This document shows positions 51,961 through 56,505 of a stretch of 56,505 bases of DNA, in pieces. The position numbers were made by a program, and so were the translations under genes. The notes beneath the pieces are model-generated. The model ran no database searches, was not told the origin of the DNA, and saw nothing but the letters and a program-made list of their open reading frames with translations. Positions within the stretch are counted from its first letter, which is position 1; each line of letters begins with the position of its first letter. The stretch spans positions 1 through 56,505 of the forward strand of contig BEHM01000001.1 in assembly GCA_002923315.1 (NCBI GenBank). The letters are read 5' to 3'. The stretch comes from a bacterium HR10 (lineage in GTDB: Bacteria > Acidobacteriota > Blastocatellia > HR10).

Positions 51961-53136
51961 ATGCGGCTCGCGACACGGATGGCACGTTTGGGAACGGAGA
52001 CGGCTTTCGATGTGTTAGTGCGCGCTCGTGAGCTGGAACAGCAGGGGCGCGAGATCATCCATCTGGAGCTGGGCGAGCCGGATTTCCTCACGCCGGCGCC
52101 CATCATCGAGGCGGCCTATCGTGCATTGAAGGAGGGGTGGACGAAGTACGGCCCGTCGGCGGGACTGTGGCCGCTGCGGGAAGCCATTGCGGAGGACGTC
52201 TCGCGCCGACGCGGTCTCTCGGTCTCCCCGGATCAGGTGGTCGTCACCCCAGGGGCGAAGCCGATCATCTTCTTCTCGATCCTCGCCCTCGTTGAGGAGG
52301 GGGATGAGGTGATCTATCCGAATCCCGGGTTCCCGATCTACGAATCCATGATCAACTACGTCGGGGGCGTGCCCGTGCCGATCCCTCTTCGCGAGGAGCG
52401 CGACTTCGCGCTCGATGTGGAGGAGTTGATCGGCAAGATCACGCCGCGCACCCGGATGATCATCTTGAATTCTCCGCATAATCCGACCGGGGGCGTTCTC
52501 GGCTACGAGGACCTGAAGGCGATCGCGGAAGCCGTCGTGGATCGCGATCTGATGATCCTCTCCGATGAGATCTACAGCCGCATCGTCTTTGAGGGCGAAC
52601 ATGTGAGCATCGCGCAATTTCCCGGGATGCTGGAGAAGACGATCATTCTGGATGGGTTCTCGAAGACATATGCCATGACCGGCTGGCGGCTGGGCTATGG
52701 CGTCATGCGGGCGGATTTGGCCGCGCAGATCGCGAAGCTGCAGACGAATTCGACTTCATGCACGGCCTCGTTCGTGCAGATCGCGGGGATCGAGGCTCTG
52801 CGCGGGGATCAGACGCCGGTCGCCGAGATGGTCGCGGAATTCCGCCGGCGGCGAGATCGGATCGTCGCCGGATTGAACGCGATCGAGGGGTTCTCGTGTC
52901 GGAAGCCCAGAGGGGCCTTCTACGTCTTCCCCAACATCACGGGGACGGGGTGGACCTCCAAGGCGCTGGCCGATTACTTGCTCGAAGAAGCTGGCGTCGC
53001 GTGCCTGGCGGGAACCGCTTTCGGTGCCTATGGGGAGGGGTACATCCGCTTCTCCTATGCCAACTCTCTGGAGAACATCGAGCGCGCGCTCGAACGCATC
53101 GCCCGGGCGATGGCGAAAGCTCGAGCCGTCGCGTGA
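51961..53136 (+). CDS. Aspartate aminotransferase-like class I aminotransferase
   Basis: A 391-residue PLP enzyme of the Ib-type aspartate aminotransferase group. The PLP lysine is K235 in GFSKTYAMTGWRLGYG, the classic AspB motif; NSPHNPTGGVL (about 168-178) gives the Asn and Pro contacts, and the Arg near the C-terminus in YIRFSYANSLENI binds the substrate alpha-carboxylate. It is likely to use glutamate/2-oxoglutarate with aspartate or another amino acid; the exact specificity is not readable. A GAGGGAC site lies before ATG 51961. The gene is followed by a small Sm-like protein. Confidence 0.93.
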   Translation: MRLATRMARLGTETAFDVLVRARELEQQGREIIHLELGEPDFLTPAPIIEAAYRALKEGWTKYGPSAGLWPLREAIAEDVSRRRGLSVSPDQVVVTPGAKPIIFFSILALVEEGDEVIYPNPGFPIYESMINYVGGVPVPIPLREERDFALDVEELIGKITPRTRMIILNSPHNPTGGVLGYEDLKAIAEAVVDRDLMILSDEIYSRIVFEGEHVSIAQFPGMLEKTIILDGFSKTYAMTGWRLGYGVMRADLAAQIAKLQTNSTSCTASFVQIAGIEALRGDQTPVAEMVAEFRRRRDRIVAGLNAIEGFSCRKPRGAFYVFPNITGTGWTSKALADYLLEEAGVACLAGTAFGAYGEGYIRFSYANSLENIERALERIARAMAKARAVA

Positions 53137-53161
53137 GCGATGTCGGCAGGAGGTGGAAGTC

Positions 53162-53374
53162 GTGAAGCAGATCCTGGCCGAGCACATCGGAAAGACGATC
53201 GAGATTCACTATGGTGGCCCTTCCGCCGTCCGAGGGACGCTGGAGGACATCGTGGATGGCGTCGCCAGATTGAAGGACGAGGAGGGAACGGTCGTCTATG
53301 TGGCGCTCGACAAGATCCAGGCCTTCTGGGAGGTCAAGGAGAAGGAGAAGCCGCTCGGCTTCGTCGTGAAGTGA
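53162..53374 (+). CDS. Small Sm-like (LSm-fold) protein, unknown
   Basis: A 70-residue protein starting at GTG 53162 after AGGAGG. The pattern TIEIHYGGPSAVRGTLEDI, then VARLKDEEGTVVYVALDKI, has the strand spacing of an Sm fold: a Gly-containing second strand, an acidic turn, and a final VALDKIQAF strand comparable to the Sm2 motif. It resembles small bacterial and archaeal stand-alone LSm-like proteins of unknown function rather than Hfq. The C-terminal KEKEKPLGFVVK is polar. RNA binding is a guess from the fold. It is 25 bp after the aminotransferase gene and convergent with the nucleotidase-like gene. Confidence 0.65.
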   Translation: MKQILAEHIGKTIEIHYGGPSAVRGTLEDIVDGVARLKDEEGTVVYVALDKIQAFWEVKEKEKPLGFVVK

Positions 53375-53384
53375 ACGGACGGGA

Positions 53385-54200
53385 TCAGGGATCGCGGGGG
53401 GAGTCCTCCGGGCATTCCAGGCGGAAGCGATCAGTGGCCGAGGCGGTGATCTCGCGACCGGCGGCCTGTTCGCTTCGGATGAAAGCGATCAGGGCATCGC
53501 GGATGGTCACCCCCGTGGGGATGACGCGGCGAGCCGTCGCGAGCATCGCATATCCGGCGCCTCCCTGGTACAAATAGTCGGACGTGGCCAGCCGATAGAC
53601 GGCGTGCGGATCAATCGGTCGGCCATCCAGAGAGGCCGCGCGCAATTCTCCCCGACAGGCGACGATGTGAATGCCAGAGATGGCGTCGGTGACCTGCTCG
53701 TTGCCGCGCGCGACCAAGTGCCGCAGGAGCACGAGAAGCGTCTCGCCGGAGATCTCCAGGACGACGATCTGATTCTCGAAGGGCATGACCTCGTAGACCG
53801 TCCCCACCGTGATCTTCCCCCGCGCGATGGGACGGCGCAAGCCGCCCGAATTCTGCAGAGCCGCGTGCACGGGTTCTCCCGTGCTCTGTTCCGCCGTGCG
53901 GCGGATCACGTCAGCGACGAAGGCGCCGAGCGACCCGCCGCCGAGGCCCTTGACCAGGTCTTGCCTCGCGCGCCCGATGACGGTGCGCATCTCGGCTCGA
54001 AGGCGCTCTCCGTAGCGAGCGACCAGTTCGCGAACGGCCTTATCCTCGCCCACGCTGGCGTCCACGCGAATCTGCGCGGGCTTGATGCGAATATCGGCCG
54101 TCGGCGGCGCTTGAGGGTCCTGGGCGAGTGGGCGACTCCCATTCAGGAGGAGAAAGACCCACGCGAGCCCTCGAAGCCTTCGATTGACGACCCGCAGCAT
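53385..54200 (-). CDS. Stand-alone 5'-nucleotidase C-terminal domain protein, exported
   Basis: A 271-residue exported protein: signal peptide about 1-28 (VVNRRLRGLAWVFLLLNG, ending PLAQ), then residues about 60-260 match the UshA/5'-nucleotidase C-terminal domain: ALQNSGGLRRPIARGKITVG, VMPFENQIVVLEISG, and YRLATSDYLYQGGAGY. In the full enzymes this domain binds the nucleoside part while an N-terminal metallophosphatase domain holds the metals. That N-terminal domain is absent and is not encoded next door. ATG 54200 is preferred over ATG 54206 because GGGAG ends 6 nt before it. The frame extends upstream only as antisense of aroDE. Confidence 0.85.
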   Translation of the reverse strand: MLRVVNRRLRGLAWVFLLLNGSRPLAQDPQAPPTADIRIKPAQIRVDASVGEDKAVRELVARYGERLRAEMRTVIGRARQDLVKGLGGGSLGAFVADVIRRTAEQSTGEPVHAALQNSGGLRRPIARGKITVGTVYEVMPFENQIVVLEISGETLLVLLRHLVARGNEQVTDAISGIHIVACRGELRAASLDGRPIDPHAVYRLATSDYLYQGGAGYAMLATARRVIPTGVTIRDALIAFIRSEQAAGREITASATDRFRLECPEDSPRDP

Positions 54201-54207
54201 GTGCATC

Positions 54208-54222
54208 TCCCGCTTCGCGGGA
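54208..54222 (-). promoter_or_regulatory. Hairpin over the ribosome site of the nucleotidase-like gene
   Basis: TCCCGC (54208-54213), TTC, GCGGGA (54217-54222): a 6-bp stem with a 3-nt loop. On the minus strand its 3' arm contains GCGGGA, overlapping the GGGAG ribosome site of ATG 54200. If the mRNA begins upstream of the hairpin it could mask the site; if it begins at the nearest promoter (about 54216) the hairpin would be incomplete. Confidence 0.45.
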
Positions 54223-54266
54223 AGTATAGCACAAGGTTCCTCCTCGGGATGAGGATGTGCTATAGT
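54223..54266. promoter_or_regulatory. Divergent promoter pair forming an inverted repeat
   Basis: TATAGCACA (54225-54233) and TGTGCTATA (54256-54264) are perfect 9-bp inverted copies. Each is an extended -10 box: leftward TGCTATACT (54231-54223) for the nucleotidase-like gene, rightward TGCTATAGT (54258-54266) for aroDE. No good -35 box is seen for either. The rightward start would be near 54273, 3 nt before the aroDE ATG. Confidence 0.55.
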
Positions 54267-54275
54267 GCCGAAGTT

Positions 54276-55829
54276 ATGTCCATGAAGCTCATCGCCTCTG
54301 TGGCGGAGCCGACGCTGGAACAGGCGCTGGCGCTGATGACGTCGGTGAGCGAAGTCGCCGATGGGGTCGAGCTGCGCCTGGATGCGCTCGGGAGACATCC
54401 GGTGGAGGATCCCACATCGGTTCTCGCTCCCCTCGTGGGAGCGACGGCGAAGCCGATCATTCTGACATATCGGCCTCGTGAGGAAGGGGGGTATGCGGCC
54501 GCGTCGCTCTCCGAACGATTGCGGTTGTGGTCGAAGGTGATGGCGTGGGTGGAGCAGCGGGGAGAGGTGCGCGCGCGCCTCTTCTACGATCTGGAGATGG
54601 ATCTGGTCGAGGCGTTCCTCCATGCTTCTCCGCTCGAGCGCTCGGGCGTTCTCCCCTGGGAGCGGGTGATCCTCTCGCACCATCGGTATGACGCGGCGCA
54701 GTGGGAGGATGTCCTGGCTCTGTACGAGCGGTTGCGCGCCGTTCCGGCGCGGTTCCTGAAGCTCGCCCTCTTTGCTCACGATCTTGGGGATTCGCTCCTC
54801 ATCTTTCGCCTCCTTGAGCGCGCTCGGCAGGAGGGGAGGGAGCTGGTGGGGATCGCCATGGGGAGGGCGGGGCTTCTGACGCGCATTCTCGGTGTGGCCT
54901 ACGGCAGCGCCTTCACCTATGGTGCGGCCGCGACCGGGCGCGAGACGGCTCCCGGACAGATCCCCGTCTCGGAATTGCGAGCGCTCTATCGGATCGCGGA
55001 ACTCGGGCGGCAGACGGTCGTCGCGGGGGTGATCGGGTATCCCATTGGCCATTCCCTCTCGCCGCTGGTGCACAATACAGGGTTCCGTCTCCTCGGATTG
55101 GATTTCGTGTACGTGCCGCTTGAAGTCGCGACGCTCGACCGCTTCATGCGCGATTTCGTGCGACCGGAGACGCGGCAAATGCCCTGGCGGCTTCGGGGCT
55201 TGAGCGTCACGATCCCGCATAAGCTCGCGGTCCTGAACTTCCTGGACGAGGTGGGGCCCATGGTACGACGCGTCGGCGCGGCGAATACGATCGTCGTCGA
55301 GGGAGAGCGTCTTGTGGGCTACAACACCGATGTCGTGGGGGGGACGGAGCCGTTGGCTGAGCGCGTCGCTCTGGAGGGAGCGCGCGTGGCGATCGTGGGA
55401 GCAGGAGGAGCCGCGCGCGCGCTGGCCTACGGCGTGCGCGAGCGTGGCGCGCGTGTTCTCCTCTTCGGGCGACGTCTGGAGCGCGTCCGGGAGCTGGCGG
55501 AAGCGATCGGGGCGAAAGCCGGCGCGCTGACTGAACTGGCCGCGCATTCGTTCGACGTTTTGATCCACGCCACACCTGTTGGCATGTCGGGGTATCCGGA
55601 GCAGGAGCTGATCCCTGAGGAGGCATTGCGCCATCGGCCTCTGGTCTACGATCTCGTCTACAATCCCTTGGAGACGCCCTTGCTGCGTCGGGCGAAGCAG
55701 ATGGGATGTCCGGTTCTCTCCGGTGTGGAGATGTTCCTGCGCCAGGCGGCCGAACAGTTTCGGCTCTGGACGGGCCTGCATCCGCCGCTTGATGCCCTGA
55801 GAGAGCGCGTGTATACTGCACTGAGTTGA
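54276..55829 (+). CDS. aroDE: Fused 3-dehydroquinate dehydratase (type I) / shikimate dehydrogenase
   Basis: A 517-residue bifunctional enzyme for steps 3 and 4 of the shikimate pathway. Residues about 1-220 are type I dehydroquinase: E32 in VELRLD, general base H136 in SHHRYD and Schiff-base K162 in FLKLALF. Residues about 245-517 are shikimate dehydrogenase: S260 and S262 in GHSLSPLVHN, K316 in VTIPHK, D352 in NTD, and the NADP loop VGAGGAARAL near 373. All expected catalytic residues are present in both halves, so both activities are likely. ATG 54276 lies about 3 nt from the predicted transcription start with no ribosome site; ATG 54282 is the alternative. Similar AroD-AroE fusions exist in plants and some bacteria. 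Confidence 0.95.
   Translation: MSMKLIASVAEPTLEQALALMTSVSEVADGVELRLDALGRHPVEDPTSVLAPLVGATAKPIILTYRPREEGGYAAASLSERLRLWSKVMAWVEQRGEVRARLFYDLEMDLVEAFLHASPLERSGVLPWERVILSHHRYDAAQWEDVLALYERLRAVPARFLKLALFAHDLGDSLLIFRLLERARQEGRELVGIAMGRAGLLTRILGVAYGSAFTYGAAATGRETAPGQIPVSELRALYRIAELGRQTVVAGVIGYPIGHSLSPLVHNTGFRLLGLDFVYVPLEVATLDRFMRDFVRPETRQMPWRLRGLSVTIPHKLAVLNFLDEVGPMVRRVGAANTIVVEGERLVGYNTDVVGGTEPLAERVALEGARVAIVGAGGAARALAYGVRERGARVLLFGRRLERVRELAEAIGAKAGALTELAAHSFDVLIHATPVGMSGYPEQELIPEEALRHRPLVYDLVYNPLETPLLRRAKQMGCPVLSGVEMFLRQAAEQFRLWTGLHPPLDALRERVYTALS
55789..55817 (+). promoter_or_regulatory. Internal promoter for thrB
   Basis: TTGATG (55789-55794), 17 bp, TATACT (55812-55817), inside the last codons of aroDE. 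A start near 55824 gives a leader of about 38 nt with GAGGAG before ATG 55862. Confidence 0.5.
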
Positions 55830-55861
55830 ATGGTGGAGGCTGTTGAGGAGTACGCGCAGCG

Positions 55862-56505
55862 ATGATCGAGATCCGAGTACCGGGTTCGACGTCCAATCTC
55901 GGCGCGGGCTTCGATACGGTGGGATTAGCGCTCCGAGTGTATCTGAAGGTTCGCGTGGAGAAGTTGAATGCTGCCGCACCCGCGCACGAAGTGTTCGTGG
56001 AGGGAGTGGACGCCCCGCTCATCCCGACCGATGAGCGGAACATGATCGTGCGCGCGATGCAGTTCGCCGGGGAGCGCGAGGGCGTCGTGGTGCCGAAAGT
56101 GCGTCTGCTGATCGAGAACCAGATCCCGGTCGCTCGTGGCCTCGGGGGAAGTGGGGCGGCCATCGTCGCGGGCCTGACGGCCTTCGAGGCGATGACCGGG
56201 TGCGTGCTCGGTGAGGAGAAGTTGCTCGCCTATGCCTGCGAGCTCGAGGGGCATGCCGATAACGTGACGCCGTCGGCCGTCGGCTCGCTGGTCCTCACCT
56301 GTCGGACGGAAGATGGGAAGGTGCGATACATTCAGGGCGAATGGCCTCCGGAGCTGAAGATCGTCGCTGTCATCCCCGACGTGCCGCTGGCCACGGAGAC
56401 GGCGCGGAGCGTCCTGCCCGAGCGGATCCCGCTGCAGGATGTCGTCTTCAATCTGCAGCGGGTCGCGCTCTTTTGGCCGGCGTTGCGCCATCACCGGTTC
56501 GATTT
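55862..56505 (+). CDS. thrB: Homoserine kinase (GHMP family), N-terminal part
   Basis: The first 214 residues of an enzyme that phosphorylates homoserine on the way to threonine; the frame runs off the right edge. The N-terminal VPGSTSNLGAGFDTVGLAL (about 6-24) is diagnostic for ThrB. The GHMP phosphate loop is PVARGLGGSGAAIVAG (about 90-105), where the second residue after GL is followed by Gly instead of the usual Ser in GLGSS. The conserved ELEGHADNVTPSAVGSL (about 130-146) supplies the substrate and ATP-side contacts. ATG 55862 follows GAGGAG. It lies 32 bp after aroDE with its own likely promoter, so two amino-acid pathways sit side by side. Confidence 0.93.
   Translation, partial: MIEIRVPGSTSNLGAGFDTVGLALRVYLKVRVEKLNAAAPAHEVFVEGVDAPLIPTDERNMIVRAMQFAGEREGVVVPKVRLLIENQIPVARGLGGSGAAIVAGLTAFEAMTGCVLGEEKLLAYACELEGHADNVTPSAVGSLVLTCRTEDGKVRYIQGEWPPELKIVAVIPDVPLATETARSVLPERIPLQDVVFNLQRVALFWPALRHHRFD

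Noticed and set aside
54201-55979. Long leftward open frame continuing upstream of the nucleotidase-like gene
   Set aside because: This part is exactly antisense to aroDE and the start of thrB; its translation is Arg/Pro/His-rich with no recognisable domain. The gene starts at 54200, where the signal peptide and ribosome site are.

Overview
The window is a gene-dense, high-GC bacterial chromosome segment, probably from an Acidobacteriota genome (Blastocatellia-like or related). That assignment is inferred from gene content: a 1276-residue TonB-dependent receptor with an N-terminal carboxypeptidase-regulatory/CnaB domain (Oar-like), a CBM9-like/DUF5916 outer-membrane protein, a long M14 peptidase, a secreted multi-repeat carboxypeptidase-regulatory protein and an AroD-AroE fusion. 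I see no phage genes, insertion sequences, CRISPR array or integration scars; the segment looks like core chromosome with a surface and secretion flavour.

Layout. 1-3.8 kb: three amino-acid or dicarboxylate transporters and a two-helix peptide, read rightward. 3.8-7.1 kb: queF and an M14-type peptidase, leftward. 7.2-12.7 kb: DUF2914 membrane protein, DUF5916 barrel, an aminotransferase, pyrF. 12.7-17.2 kb: secreted CnaB-repeat protein, a coupled TPM / degenerate nucleotidyltransferase / LemA trio, recX. 17.5-22.3 kb: small protein, CheY-like receiver, XRE regulator, transketolase and a DUF885 metallopeptidase. 22.4-25.9 kb: gap-pgk-tpiA-secG followed by tRNA-Leu(GAG). 26-29.6 kb: two small or basic proteins, an N-terminally extended Hfq, and divergent argS. 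29.6-33 kb: leftward operon of CoA-binding protein, CrtI-like oxidoreductase and APC permease. 33-46 kb: sodium:solute symporter, Oar-like receptor, an orphan BoxB-like diiron oxygenase, DUF1015, and a second TonB receptor with a small secreted partner. 46.3-53.4 kb: sulfotransferase behind two long inverted repeats, S41 peptidase, LolA-like protein, DsbD/ScsB-type reductase, aminotransferase, Sm-like peptide. 53.4-56.5 kb: stand-alone 5'-nucleotidase C-terminal domain protein, aroDE fusion, and the start of thrB.

Regulation. Housekeeping (sigma-70 type) promoters can be read in front of many genes, often with a GC immediately before a TATAxT -10 box. Several sit so close to the start codon (queF, recX, aroDE, DUF885) that the mRNAs should be leaderless or nearly so, whereas neighbours carry clear GGAGG ribosome sites. 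A divergent promoter pair between aroDE and the nucleotidase-like gene forms a 9-bp inverted repeat.

The items most worth a second look are the TPM/NTase/LemA trio whose nucleotidyltransferase has Asn-x-Asn at its metal site, the BoxB-like protein with all six diiron ligands but no benzoyl-CoA pathway partners, the M14 peptidase with Asp at a zinc-ligand position, the extended Hfq, the histone-tail-like TPR protein, and the paired inverted repeats before the sulfotransferase. All functions are inferred from reading protein sequence; no database search was run.
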